A DNA stretch of 64,000 bases from Pezicula radicicola (taxonomy: Eukaryota > Ascomycota > Leotiomycetes > Helotiales > Dermateaceae). The stretch's first letter is position 1. Each line of letters begins with the position of its first letter. Location of the stretch: assembly GCA_003008705.1 (NCBI GenBank), contig PDUO01000023.1:845312-909311 (forward strand). Direction: 5' to 3'. Below are positions 10,654 through 21,333 of the stretch, piece by piece. Made by a program: the position numbers and the translations under genes. The notes under the pieces are model-generated. The model saw nothing but the letters and a program-made list of their open reading frames with translations, searched no databases and was not told the origin of the DNA.

Positions 10654-11453
10654 CTACAAGGCTGCCATGACAGCGCCGACAAGTGCCAACATACCACTGC
10701 CGACCTTGAACGACGAACCACTACCACTGTTCAAAGAACTGGCGCTTGCAGTGGCACTGGAGCCTGTTGTGCTCGAGCTGCCGCTCTTGGTGGAGGTAGT
10801 CTTTGCGGTGCCACTGCTGGAAGAGCCAGTAGTTGTGGTAAGGTTAGACCTGCCGGTGCTGGTAAGAGTGGTGGCACTTGAGTCGCTTGACGAGGTGCTT
10901 GTGCCCGTTGTAGAATCAGATGAGGAAGAGCCAGTTGAGCTGGAGCCAGTTGAGCTAGAACCAGTTGTGGATGCAGAGATAGTGGACAAAGATGTACCGG
11001 AGGATGTAGTCGAGGTTACGCCAGTGGAGGAAGCAGAGGCGGTGTTTGACGATGAGATGGAGAATTGGTTGGAGTAGTTCACAATGGCTGTGTTTCCATC
11101 ATCCACGATCTCGAAAGCATAGTCATCTCCATTCACCAAGCTGGTGGATGGTGTCCAGGTGTAGGAACCAGTGTTTTGGATGCCGGCTGTTACGTGCCTC
11201 GATTAGTATGCTGATTGAACATTGGAACGCGAAGAATGCACTTACAAGCAATAGTCTCAACGGTGTCCAAGTTGGCAGAATCGCCTTGTCGCAGAACCAG
11301 CGAAACGGTATCGGTCGTTCCAGTTGACGGTGCCCAGGTAATAGTGAAAGGCTGGCCTGCTGTGATGCTTGTCAAAGTGGTGAAGGTAAACGGGTTTTGT
11401 GCAGCGACGAGGGAGACAAGGGCCGCGAACAGGAAGGATGTTGAGTATTGCAT
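10654..11453 (-). CDS. Ser/Thr-rich GPI-anchored cell-surface protein (Kre9/Knh1-like domain)
   Basis: Two exons on the minus strand, 11453-11246 and 11186-10654, split by a 59-nt intron (GTAAGT donor, AACAG acceptor, phase 1), giving 246 residues. Residues 1-18 are a signal peptide ending Val-Ala-Ala. Residues about 20-105 form a compact beta-rich domain with the pattern of the fungal Kre9/Knh1-type Ser-Thr-rich GPI family (a TAGQP segment, a TITW segment, and a GSYTW segment right after the splice). It is followed by about 110 residues of nearly pure Ser/Thr/Gly/Ala, a typical O-mannosylated stalk, and a hydrophobic tail suitable for GPI attachment. It is expected in the plasma membrane or cell wall. 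Family members have been linked to cell-wall glucan organisation, but no specific activity can be read from this sequence. Confidence 0.85.
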
Positions 11454-13171
11454 TTTGGCGATTATTAAGATTGTTTATTTGTAGTTGGTGTTTGATTTGT
11501 GGTATGTAAAGTTGGGAGAGTAAACGCAGTGCTGTCAACGTGTAGTAACGACTGTGGGGATTTATGAAGAGGTTGGGAAGAGCAAAGCGACGACGTGATG
11601 GGGGAAGGAGGCTCCTAAATAATTAACCCTTCTTCACCAATTTCCAGCACGGAAGTTTTCCTTGACCCCCGTCACTCCACAAATCAACCTCTGGTCCCCT
11701 TCGACGCCATAGCAACACAGGTTAGCGTCAATCTCGCTTTGGCCTTTTGATTTTTATTGAAGCATGGCAGTTGTTGGCAGTTGTTGGCAGTAATTGGCAG
11801 TTCGGTTCCGGGCGACAGGGATGGCATCGTGTCCTTAAATATTTCTACCGTACAGCATCTCAGATCTCTGCCTACAGTATTCAATCCTTCCCTATTATTA
11901 TTATTATTATTATTTTCTCCTCTATACTCCGTACGGCCCTAATAATGATGCGCTATTCAGTGTTCACCCCCAGGTCTTTTTGCTTATGATCTCGTATTGA
12001 TGTCGTTGCAATGCTCCGTAGGTTTGTTTACATTACAGCTGGTCTGTAAGCTTAAAAAGTTGTGCATTGCACAGCCCCACAATCCAGATTGGGTGGTGAG
12101 CTTGAGCCTGTTGATCGACAGGGGTTGCAGCGCACACCCACGGTCGACATGGTCTGACAATGGCGCTGGTGTTGGTGCTGGTCGCGGGGAAAAGAGAAGG
12201 GCTTTGAACTTCGAAGCGGCCCCTTCACAGCAACAAAGCTTTGTTCTGGACTGCTATTAATACTCGCATTATTTATTATGATTATTTTCTTGTTGGGAGA
12301 ACAGACACGCTTCAGCTATTTCGTACCGCCGTCATGGTCACCACGATGGTGTGGTAACAAGCTTTCGTTTTTGCCTTCCAATTAATTGTCATCATCAGTC
12401 TTTATGGCGGCAATACGAGAATTGTGGCGTGCTTTACCATCCCGGGTGGGGATACGAATGGCAGCCTCGGATGCCGACAGGTACAGTAGCTTGACTAGCT
12501 TGACATACAAGAATAGATGTCATGCCTTCCGGGCGCCATCTGAGTTGCGAATCATCACTCTTCCATCGACGCAAGAGACAACATGAGGAGAAGAGACAAA
12601 TGCCGCTTGTCCCTCTCAGTTACCAGTAAGAGACGAATATGAAGAGGTGGCGTAGGTGGGGATGAGGATCGACATGACGGATAGAGAATGTCACTAAAAC
12701 GTTAAATCCAGATCCGTGGAATGCAGAACCATATTCATCAAGATATCTCCAGCATCGCAGCCTTTTGAAGAGGGCAGCCACAGGTTCATCTAATATGTGC
12801 AGGTGAGTTAGAAATACATGCGACCAAATTTGAGCAATCTCGAGGGAAAGCCAGAGCACAACCGACCTCATTCGTCGTCACAATGCCCTCGATGTTGAAT
12901 CAATTCCAGCCTACAAATGTCGACCTACAACCCAACTCCCCCATGCTCCAGGATATATATATCTCCTAACGCTGGAAATATGCACTAGCTACATGTATGC
13001 CGTGGAAACTAAAGTTGACTTTACTCCGACATCGCCAGAAGCAACAGGAGCCGGCAACCACAGTCAACTACTCAATCCAGATGCCGGAGCTCCTCAAGTC
13101 TTCTTTCCTCTTTCTACATCCAACAATTCCAGATTACCTGCGCTTCTCCGTATTGTATTGACATGTCATGA
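11454..13171. other. intergenic, no gene seen
   Basis: This stretch holds the promoter of the GPI-protein gene (first few hundred bases), short GGCAGTTGTT direct repeats near 11765-11800 and an ATT trinucleotide run at about 11896-11915. Frames at 11997-12260, 12386-12586 and 12993-13214 look random. The right end is the 3' region of the leftward repeat-protein gene. Confidence 0.5.
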
Positions 13172-15025
13172 TTATATTTTCTGCGTTTGGGCCATACGTT
13201 TCATGACAAAATAAGCAGCCTCATGACTTCCAAAATAGGCTGCCATCGACTCATAATCCAGCCTTTTCAAGTCCCAGTCAATTGGCTCCAGCTTTTTTGC
13301 CAACGCCATACTTTCATCTCTACTCCATCGAACTCCACTCTGAAGTTCGGAGATCAACCAGGACTTTCTGTCTGCAGCTGTCATACTCTTCAGATTTACA
13401 GCTCTGTTTTCGATCGTTAATAAGTTTGAAGTCAGACCCCTCCTTTCGTGGATATACAATGCAGCTTCTCTTGTCTCAAAGACGTATTCTAAGTCTTCCA
13501 AGGTGGCATGCTTAAGTGAATAGCCATCACAGCTGTAGCCCTCGCGCTCCCACTTTTCTGCTACTCTGTTCAGTCTATTGGAAAACTTCCCTTTCAAACC
13601 AAACTCTCTCTCAACCCATCGACCGGTTTCTGCTGCGGACAATGTCGAGAGATCTACCAATCGGTTCTCAGGGAGCATATTGAATGTTTTTTCTTTCAAT
13701 TTGTAGACCACGAGAGCAACAGGATCATCTTCTCGAATGATCTTCAAGTCTTTCCATGTTGATCTCTTCATACTAGTGCCGCCAATAGGTCCATCTCCGA
13801 AAATAAATTTCAAGTCCTTTAATGTTGACCTCTTCAAGCTGGCGCCGTTGAGTGTCCATTTGTTCGCCTCAAGCATTGCCATATCATAATCATACGGAGA
13901 TGGCAAACTCTTTATTTTCACAAGCTCTCTCAGCAGCCATTCTCGTGTCTCTTTGTTATTTAGAGTATCGAGATCGACTAGGTGGTTTGGCGGAAGGTAG
14001 CCTATTCTAGTCTGGAGCCTGGATACGCGGATACACCATGATACGCCCTCGTCCTGAAATATACCAGCCAGTTGTTTTGGACACATCCAAATGAGATTCC
14101 TGCCCTCTTGCCACCATCGGTCTGCAACTGACCGACCCTCAATCTCAGGCAAACCATGTATCTTGAGCTCTCTTACAATCCACTTCTGTGCATCCTTATT
14201 ATTGCGTGCGGCAAGGCAAAGTTCGCCGTTCTTGGGAAGAGGCGAATGGTCATAGCGATCTGGGACTCCGATTGTCTGGAATCGGGAGTGCTCAATATAA
14301 AAAGCGATTCGCCTGTCGATGAAGCATGATTTCAGTGTTTCGATTGTTGCCGTTTTCAAGCTCTTTCCGTCGAGCTGCCATTGTTCAGCGAATGCTTTGC
14401 TTCGTCCACAACTCCACGATCTTTTGAACCTGTCATTAACGAATTCATACAAGTTGCTTCCTCTCTTTAATTCTCTGAATATCCACGCCCTTGTCTCCTC
14501 AGAGTTCAAGACGGCCAAATCAACGTTCTTATTCCGTGGAATAGAGACATGTGCGAACGAAGGCTCAATGTATATTTTCCGTCCTCCAAGTGTGGACTTC
14601 TTCAAAGAGTGCACGCGCTCTGCTATTCTTTGTTCGTATATTTTGAGAAGCCCCAGGATGGTAATGTGCTTTAGTGTTGCTCCATCATAGCACCAGGCAA
14701 GCGCGATTTCCCATGCTCGTTCCTCGGTCCAATACTCGTCGTGTTTCTCTAATCGTAGAAGGAAGCGGCCTTGCCATTTCGGATCTTTGATCAACTCTCG
14801 CGCGAGCCATTGTCTTGATTCCTTGTTGTCTAAAGTGGCGAGATCAATATGATAGTTCTGTGGTAGGCCATAGTCATCGAATCTTGGGCCATTTTTCATG
14901 GGGTCGGGTATGTTATATGTTTGGGGAAGTGGCTCTGGAGTTTTGAGGAGAGGCGCCTTATCAAGAAGAGGATTCTGATCCTCTTCCTCTTCGTCAAGAA
15001 AAGGGTTCTGATTCTCTTCGTTCAT
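13172..15025 (-). CDS. protein of six tandem SAM-like repeats, function unknown
   Basis: Single-exon gene of 617 residues, ATG at 15025. Residues 1-45 are acidic and Pro-rich and carry a duplicated QNPxLD motif. The remainder is six degenerate repeats of about 80-105 residues at roughly 53-140, 160-250, 261-338, 343-447, 449-530 and 535-611. Most copies begin with a Pro-x-Asn-x-x-Val-Asp-Leu segment, then Leu-Asn-x-x-Glu-Thr-x-x-Trp-Leu-x-Arg-Glu-Leu, and end with a Trp...Asp/Asn-Gly-x-Ser-Leu-Lys-x-x-Thr-x-x-x-Leu segment and an Ala-containing helix. The second half resembles the end of a SAM domain (a DG-x-x-L-x-x-L-T-x-x-D-L pattern), so I infer a multi-SAM-like scaffold. Repeat 4 carries an internal 22-residue duplication. 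No signal peptide or membrane segment. No family name can be given. Confidence 0.75.
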   Translation of the reverse strand: MNEENQNPFLDEEEEDQNPLLDKAPLLKTPEPLPQTYNIPDPMKNGPRFDDYGLPQNYHIDLATLDNKESRQWLARELIKDPKWQGRFLLRLEKHDEYWTEERAWEIALAWCYDGATLKHITILGLLKIYEQRIAERVHSLKKSTLGGRKIYIEPSFAHVSIPRNKNVDLAVLNSEETRAWIFRELKRGSNLYEFVNDRFKRSWSCGRSKAFAEQWQLDGKSLKTATIETLKSCFIDRRIAFYIEHSRFQTIGVPDRYDHSPLPKNGELCLAARNNKDAQKWIVRELKIHGLPEIEGRSVADRWWQEGRNLIWMCPKQLAGIFQDEGVSWCIRVSRLQTRIGYLPPNHLVDLDTLNNKETREWLLRELVKIKSLPSPYDYDMAMLEANKWTLNGASLKRSTLKDLKFIFGDGPIGGTSMKRSTWKDLKIIREDDPVALVVYKLKEKTFNMLPENRLVDLSTLSAAETGRWVEREFGLKGKFSNRLNRVAEKWEREGYSCDGYSLKHATLEDLEYVFETREAALYIHERRGLTSNLLTIENRAVNLKSMTAADRKSWLISELQSGVRWSRDESMALAKKLEPIDWDLKRLDYESMAAYFGSHEAAYFVMKRMAQTQKI

Positions 15026-15692
15026 GTTGCACAGCTTCTTGTCTTGATTATCTTAGTTGGTAAACTCCAAACTCGGTATTCCAATTCCACCTCTTTCCTT
15101 CCCTTTTTTTTCCTTTTTTTTTATCTCACGCATTTGTGCGTTGCTTCAAATTGTCCCATCTTTTGCCGTCAGTCACTTTTGAGGAGCCGTCCATCATCGT
15201 GCCAATTTTGGTGCAGCCTAGTAGTTGGGAAGTGGCTCTTTTCTATATACTGGCATCATCGCACTTTCTCAATGACTATACTACAATACCCCGAGATTAG
15301 TAGATCTCTATCCTAGTCAGTATATTACCAAGCATTACATTTCTGTCCTATTCGCTACTTCAATGACCAAGGCGCCTCTCTTGGTTCTTTCAACTAAAAT
15401 TCTCCCGCAATACTTATAGATAACATATAAATTAACGTCATATATAGCTATTTTCCCTAACTTCTTTTTCTTATAGAAATGTACCTAAGTGAAAATCACC
15501 AAATTTTCCTATTGTGGTAACATACTAACTAGCAGTAATGCACCACTTAGTATCACAGTACCTGTCTGATGATGCGCTATGAACGACGATTAAACCCTAT
15601 TATTAACCAACCTTGATGGTGTTCTCCTAACACGCTTCTGATCAGCTTTCTCTCAAAGCAGTATTTGCAGTCTTTTAAGTATATCTATAAAT
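15026..15692. promoter_or_regulatory. divergent promoter region
   Basis: This spacer lies between the leftward repeat-protein gene and the rightward AT-hook protein gene, so both promoters must lie here. It is AT-rich with T-tracts near 15105-15121. No coding region or recognised binding site is seen. Confidence 0.4.
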
Positions 15693-17228
15693 ATGCCTAG
15701 GCGTGGTGGTGTCGGCGGAGTACTTACCAAGGGGACCAAAGGGGATGTGACGATAGGTGGGACTCAGAGAAACACGAGGGATGTTGCTGTGAGACGTAGG
15801 GGGAGACCCAGGGGACGAGGTGGTGCAGTATCCAATGGGAGAAGTGGGATGAGGAGCGGGAGAAAGGTTGAGATTGAAGACGAGGATACTGAGGAGGAAG
15901 AAGAGGAGGATGAAGGCGACGATGGCGACGAGCCCTATATCCCAGCACCAAATCCACGAGCTCCAACAAAGAAAAGAGGCGGAGCTTCAAAAAGTACGGG
16001 TAGGCCCAGGAAGCAGAAGAAGGTTGTAGAAGATGACGAGGATGACGAGGATCCCCGTCTCCCCATCCCAAACCTCCAATCTTATTCCAAGAAAACAACA
16101 AGCACATCACTTCTCAACACACCTGCAAAGAGCAGTGAAACCGACGAGCCAACCAACGATCCAGCACCAGCTCCAGGACCCTACAAGTATCCGCGTCCTA
16201 TACCAAGACCACCACCACCACGACGTACCAGACAGCATGTACCGCCATCACCAAGAGCAGCAACAGGATACTACGTATCGAGACTCCCACCACTAAGTTA
16301 TTCACCACCGCCGCCAACAGGTGATCCCAGAAACTACGATCCGAGAAATTCCGAACCAGCAGCCGTAGAAGAGAGCCGGGACCAAGAAGAAGAACAAGTT
16401 TCTCAAAACAGCAAAAACTATTCTGAGGCAGAAAGCGTCTTGAAACCGAAGATAAAGCATACGCTTGAAGATGAATTTAGACTATGTGCTCAAAATGGTA
16501 AAGCGTATGCTGAGCATGTGATGGGCGGTGTAGTTGTAACAGGGGAAAGGGGAGAAGGAATCGGTGTTGCGAATGGGGTTACTTCTAGGAGGAGGGCGAA
16601 GGTTGGTGTTAGGTATAGGGAGGTTAACGAAGATGAGGATGGAGAAGGGGAAGGCGAAGTGGGAGGAGATGTGGATATGGAAGATATTCGAGAGGAAGAG
16701 GAGACGGGACGAGATGAAGAGCACATCCCTATCCCATCCAATACTCCCCACGCAAACACCAATACCAACAGGCCTCTAACCCCTCCTGGAACTCAAACAC
16801 AAGCTCAAAACCCACCACCACCACACTCAACCCGCTCACACTCAACCCCACCACCAATTCCCACCACCCTCCACAAACACCTATCCACCGAAATCGCCCG
16901 TGTAACCCACCTAATGAACTCCCCCTTCTCCACCCTCTCTGCGACCGAAAGGGTAGAGCGTATAAACCGACAAACTAGTCATAAGAAATTGGTTAGTAGA
17001 CAGAATGGAGTTGGGTTTGGATTGATTAGTCCGCATAATAGTTGGCAGCATGCTATTGATTTGGATGATTGGATTTGTGTTGAGAAGATTGAGGTGGATG
17101 GGGTTGATGGGGTTGATGGTGGGGAAAGGGGAGAGATGGTGGTTAGATGGAGGGTTTGGGCTGAAGAGAGAGTATCTAGACCTGTGAATGCTAGGTTGAG
17201 GGATCCGAGGGAGATTAGGGGGGGTTAG
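15693..17228 (+). CDS. AT-hook, disordered nuclear-type protein
   Basis: Single-exon 511-residue protein. Residues about 34-45 contain a full AT-hook core (Arg-Gly-Arg-Pro-Arg flanked by Arg/Gly), and a second Gly-Arg-Pro-Arg-Lys motif lies near residue 105, so binding to the minor groove of AT-rich DNA is likely. Between them is a long Glu/Asp run (about 62-80). The centre is Pro-rich (about 155-215), followed by a more ordered segment and another acidic patch. Residues about 400-490 hold the only compact-looking region, with Trp and aliphatic residues. No enzyme domain is recognised. A chromatin-associated role is inferred from the AT-hooks and acidic stretches alone. Confidence 0.7.
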   Translation: MPRRGGVGGVLTKGTKGDVTIGGTQRNTRDVAVRRRGRPRGRGGAVSNGRSGMRSGRKVEIEDEDTEEEEEEDEGDDGDEPYIPAPNPRAPTKKRGGASKSTGRPRKQKKVVEDDEDDEDPRLPIPNLQSYSKKTTSTSLLNTPAKSSETDEPTNDPAPAPGPYKYPRPIPRPPPPRRTRQHVPPSPRAATGYYVSRLPPLSYSPPPPTGDPRNYDPRNSEPAAVEESRDQEEEQVSQNSKNYSEAESVLKPKIKHTLEDEFRLCAQNGKAYAEHVMGGVVVTGERGEGIGVANGVTSRRRAKVGVRYREVNEDEDGEGEGEVGGDVDMEDIREEEETGRDEEHIPIPSNTPHANTNTNRPLTPPGTQTQAQNPPPPHSTRSHSTPPPIPTTLHKHLSTEIARVTHLMNSPFSTLSATERVERINRQTSHKKLVSRQNGVGFGLISPHNSWQHAIDLDDWICVEKIEVDGVDGVDGGERGEMVVRWRVWAEERVSRPVNARLRDPREIRGG

Positions 17229-19789
17229 AGGTGGTGGTTAGGGTTGAGTTTCTATTCTGTAATAGGAAGGGGAAGGTAGGTTATATAAGCCAATTGTAAT
17301 AACTAACTTATCCTCTATTTAGCTATCTTACTAGAATTCAAAACAAAGAAATCTTATCCTCCTCGACAAGACTAACAGTTCCTCCACATAATCAACAACG
17401 TACACAAGTATATTTATCAGACGACTATCTTTAGAGGCTAGGAAACTTCATCCAAGGAACGTGAAGTTTTATTAATCTGGGAAAAGATACTTTAGGAGTC
17501 TATGTATCTACTACTTCTTGTGCTCGCTCAAAGGTTATTAATAGAAGGAGGACAACTATGGAGACTATGACAGTAATTTCGTCGGATATACTATTCTGTA
17601 TTACAGTAGACTTTGAGGATTATAGAAACTTGAATATGAACTTTCGTTTCTCATGATTGCTACCTACCCCTTCCTCATCTATCTTTTTTCATCACCAGGA
17701 AAACAAGCCTTGTCTTCACTTTCTTCTGCATTCCGTCTTCACTGCTTCCGATTGAGATGAGTGACGACGATGAATGTGTATGGCCGGCAAAAAGTCTGGC
17801 TTCGATGATGAAGGGGTTACTGATACTACAGTAAGTACGAAGGTGCACTTTGATTACTCTGATATATAGCTTTCCCTGTTTCAATACTAGGTACCTTATT
17901 ACTACTGTATTTTCTTGTATATGTTTCTATGTAGTCATATCAAGACTTGAAAATGACAGCCTCAAGGCCCTTGGTCTTGGTCGGTTGAAAAATAACCCCA
18001 TCTGGTTGGTATATTTGGAGCAAATTTTGATGTGGATATGAGTTGTTATATTGGTTTTGACGCCTTTCTTAGCCTCAACTTTGGGAGAGGAAGGAAGGAA
18101 GGGAGGAAGGGAGACTCTTTTGAACTAAGAGCTTGGCCACCTCTCTATTGAATATCTTAAGAGGCAACTAGAAGTACGGTATGGTTCAATTATTCCTACA
18201 GAACGGCCTGTCCTGACCCCGTATATGGGCTTTAGCTTCCTCCTCAACAATATACTATGCCCTTGGGATTCCATCACTCTTATTAAATTCTCAGCTGCAA
18301 GTGTGTTCCTCTTATATAGGACCAATAGAAACTTTGGTTTCGAAGATAGCACAGAAGTCAAGGGATTGCATAGGAGTGGTATTAAGTCATGTTCAAATCA
18401 TATCTATCGCCTGCATGGCAACATTTGCAGGGATCGAAATCCGTTCTGCGACGTACCGGACCTCCCCCATTGCTTCTTCAAGTATGCCCGTCCATTGAAC
18501 CGGTCATTCTGCTTTCCCTTCGTAGCTTTCTTAACGCGTAATCTTGGCCGATAATTTCAAGATACAGGTGTACTGCTGTTGCTGCTGACTCTTGGCTCGT
18601 AGCATTTCGAAGCACAGTGGCTCAGGCAGGAACACCTGGTCGTGACAAGTAATGGGGGGTTTGTCCAGTCGATTGCGCAAGGTACGGCGTGTCTTGTGGG
18701 AATCGCAGTTTTGAGGCACTGGGATGACTTGAGGTATTAGTGTTCTCAAGGATAGTATATTGGCTTATATGCTTGCAAAAGAGCGTTCTTGAAGAATAGA
18801 AAAGACCGAGAGTTGTCTAGTACGAAACTGAAAGCTCCAAGGCGTTCGAGTTCAAGTCTTGGAGACTGATAATCGGTCGACTGATCTTGGTGCTCTGCTG
18901 TTGTGGTCTATCATTCAAGGAGTCGATGCTCTCATCATGGTCGTATGTCCAGTCGTATGACTATTTTGATATTATGTGATCGATGATACGTCTTCGAAAT
19001 TGGATTGAACTATGAGTTGTGGAGAGAAACGCGCTTTGGACTGACGTTGTGAAGCCTTACGTAAGTAAACAGGGGATCTTGAACCTTGTGAACTTTATTT
19101 CTACAACACTCTACAGGGGTGTATTAGAGCCTGTAGATTACCGCTTAAATAGCCTATAGAGCCTTTCCGCTTAGTGATTAAGCACCATAGTTGCTCTAAG
19201 GGTGGAGTTTCGCTTGAAGGCCCTATAATCCCCTGCCTTTAGCGTCTGAGCACCTAAAATGGCCCTGTACGAGGACGCTATAGCCACAGGCTGCTACAGG
19301 CTTCATAGCCTATATTCGCACGACTTTTGACCGAAACTTCCGTACTCTCCAAAGTATCTCAACATGAATACAAGTTCTTAAGTTCCAGAACAATACTATG
19401 TAAAAACTTGTCAAACTCAAAAATGATAGATATCAACTATTTTTGCCTTTATTAAATGCATCTATAAAGTCAAATATAACTTCCTGAACTGCCGCTCAAA
19501 GCCCAGCCCTCTCCGGGTCCCTCGGTACATATAAAGTTTTCGAATAACTGTTTCATTTCCGAAAGTAGGGAAAGGGTCAACTATAATGCTCCAATAGGTA
19601 TAGTTTTAAAAGCGTGCCAAGGTCTCTCAAAAGGATTAAAGAGTAACGTACTGAGGCACCTGAAGTTAATTGCAACTTGTTCTAGACTTCCTTCTTTTCT
19701 TCACTCGCCAGTCGTTATCAAAGTCATCTCCATCAATAATATAGTATCCATCAGCTTTCAGAACAAGATTCAATAGCACAATATCAAAC
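17229..19789. other. 2.5-kb intergenic with one unusual composition island
   Basis: No confident gene. A weak candidate begins with an ATG at 17757 (about 25 codons, acidic start) and may splice at a GTAAGT near 17831 into a frame around 17945-18041. It is too short and unsupported to call. A GGAAG-type purine run lies at about 18091-18115. From about 19085 to 19330 the sequence changes character, with dense short motifs built on CCTATAG, CTACAGG and GCCTGTAG, and looks like a remnant of a repeated element. Confidence 0.45.
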
Positions 19790-20245
19790 ATGGCACCACC
19801 CAAAATCGCTCTCTTCTACCGCTTTTATTTCCTCTATTGCGAACCTATATCCGCATTCCTAGGTGGAATCGGTACCTTCATAGCACCAAACCGAATCCTC
19901 GAAGGCACTACACCAGCTAGTCTTTTCCCCTTGGCCACAGCTACACCAGATCCACTCACAAAGATCCTCATCACCAATATCGGGGCCCTATATATCCTTT
20001 TCGCCTGGAATCAATTTGTCGTATTACGCGTTACGAAGGATTTAAGTGTTTGGAGAGCGTTGATGTTGGGTATGATTTTATGTGATGTTGGTCATTTGTA
20101 TGCGCTTTTTGATTCGGATCCTACTGCATTTGTTAGTCCTTGGGCCTTTAGGGGGAGTGATTGGATTAATGAGGGGACTTTGTGGCTTGGGTTGTTGTCG
20201 AGACTTGCTTTTGTTGCGGGAGTTGGTGTTAGTGGGAAGGCTTGA
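19790..20245 (+). CDS. small four-helix membrane protein (DUF7704-like)
   Basis: Single-exon 151-residue protein beginning with ATG at 19790. It has about four hydrophobic segments: residues around 13-32 (Phe/Tyr/Leu-rich), 60-80 (a TNIGALYILFAW-type segment), 88-107 and 130-148. A FYRFYFLYCEP-like start and a tryptophan-bearing second helix match the pattern I associate with the fungal DUF7704 family of small integral membrane proteins. No catalytic motif is visible and the cellular membrane cannot be determined. The family assignment is from memory of the pattern and function is unknown. Confidence 0.75.
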   Translation: MAPPKIALFYRFYFLYCEPISAFLGGIGTFIAPNRILEGTTPASLFPLATATPDPLTKILITNIGALYILFAWNQFVVLRVTKDLSVWRALMLGMILCDVGHLYALFDSDPTAFVSPWAFRGSDWINEGTLWLGLLSRLAFVAGVGVSGKA

Positions 20246-21333
20246 TGGATTTCTTCAGGAAATGTGCGAGGAAATTTTTGATTGCGGTGATCGATTTTGC
20301 GAGTCTCGTTCGTTCAATTGGTATTATGCGGGGAGTGCCAATTGGTGAAAGTATTGACAGGCCTGGAACTGTGTAAATGCAAGGTCTGCCGGAAGTATTC
20401 CTGGGATACAGAGGTTGGAGCTAAGTCTCTTAGAACAACTGTAATCCCTAGGACGAAGCTTGAAGCTGTCATTTTTCATTGTGTCGCAGTCAATAGACAC
20501 ATAGTTGGCTATTGCAAATAAGCTTTAATATCTTTACTATAAAGCTTCCAGTAACCTCGTCAAGAAACTTAACCACAGAGCTTCCACCTTTCATTATAAG
20601 CAATATTCTAGTTTAAATCGTACAAGGTACTTCTAGAATCTGGTGTTGAATTTGGATATAGAGAATAACAATTCATATATTAAGACTCATATGTCCTATC
20701 AATTCTAGTATTATCAAGATCTCATAAATGGATTGCTTTCCATTACAGTAAGTAAACTTTATTACTGCTACAATTTACACTAACTAACATTACTTTCACG
20801 ACACCGTTTACTACAATCAAGAACTAAATCTACTATGACAAGAGTCTAAAAATTCAATTCCAAGAAAAAAAGGGAGAGGGGGAGAACTTTTTCCAATTTG
20901 TCACCTACCTTCTTATTTTTCGGCCAGTAAATCCATCACAGCAATTTCCAAAAGAAAATAGTTCTCTGTCTGAACTTAAATCTATGTTTGAGGATCCAAA
21001 CAAAAAAAGAAATAGATTAGGGATCCGTCCTAAAGAATGCACAGTAGTGCCATGAATGCTTAGATAAAACAAGTAATCAAAACATTCCTTTTACAATGTG
21101 ATAAGGGTTTCTTGGAATTTCCCAGTCATTTTCTCTATAGAGTCTGGATTCACTTCAGTTGGCGAGGGACAGAGACGAGTACATAGATATCGTGATCTTC
21201 GATTTTATCTTACAAATGCTATACACTACACTCACTACTATTTTTTACAGCAATGCCCTAGAATCGCCATGCAATGCAATAAGCCCTAAACCAAAAACAA
21301 ATAAAAAAATTCAGCGGTTTAGCGTGTACCGTC
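20246..21333. other. convergent intergenic, no gene seen
   Basis: The 3' regions of the membrane protein gene and of the leftward mannosyltransferase gene meet here. The sequence is AT-rich with A-runs near 20865 and 21300. The open frames are short. Confidence 0.5.

Noticed and set aside
10634..11077. 147-codon plus-strand frame rich in Val, Leu and Glu
   Set aside because: It is the antisense of the Ser/Thr-rich GPI-protein stalk. The composition simply mirrors Ser/Thr codons and there is no independent signal.
17757..18041. Possible two-exon small gene with an acidic first exon
   Set aside because: Only about 25 codons in exon 1 and a doubtful second exon. No conserved features, so noted but not called.
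18835..18870. GTTCGAGTTC stretch resembling a tRNA T-loop
   Set aside because: No matching acceptor stem, D-arm or anticodon arm could be placed around it.
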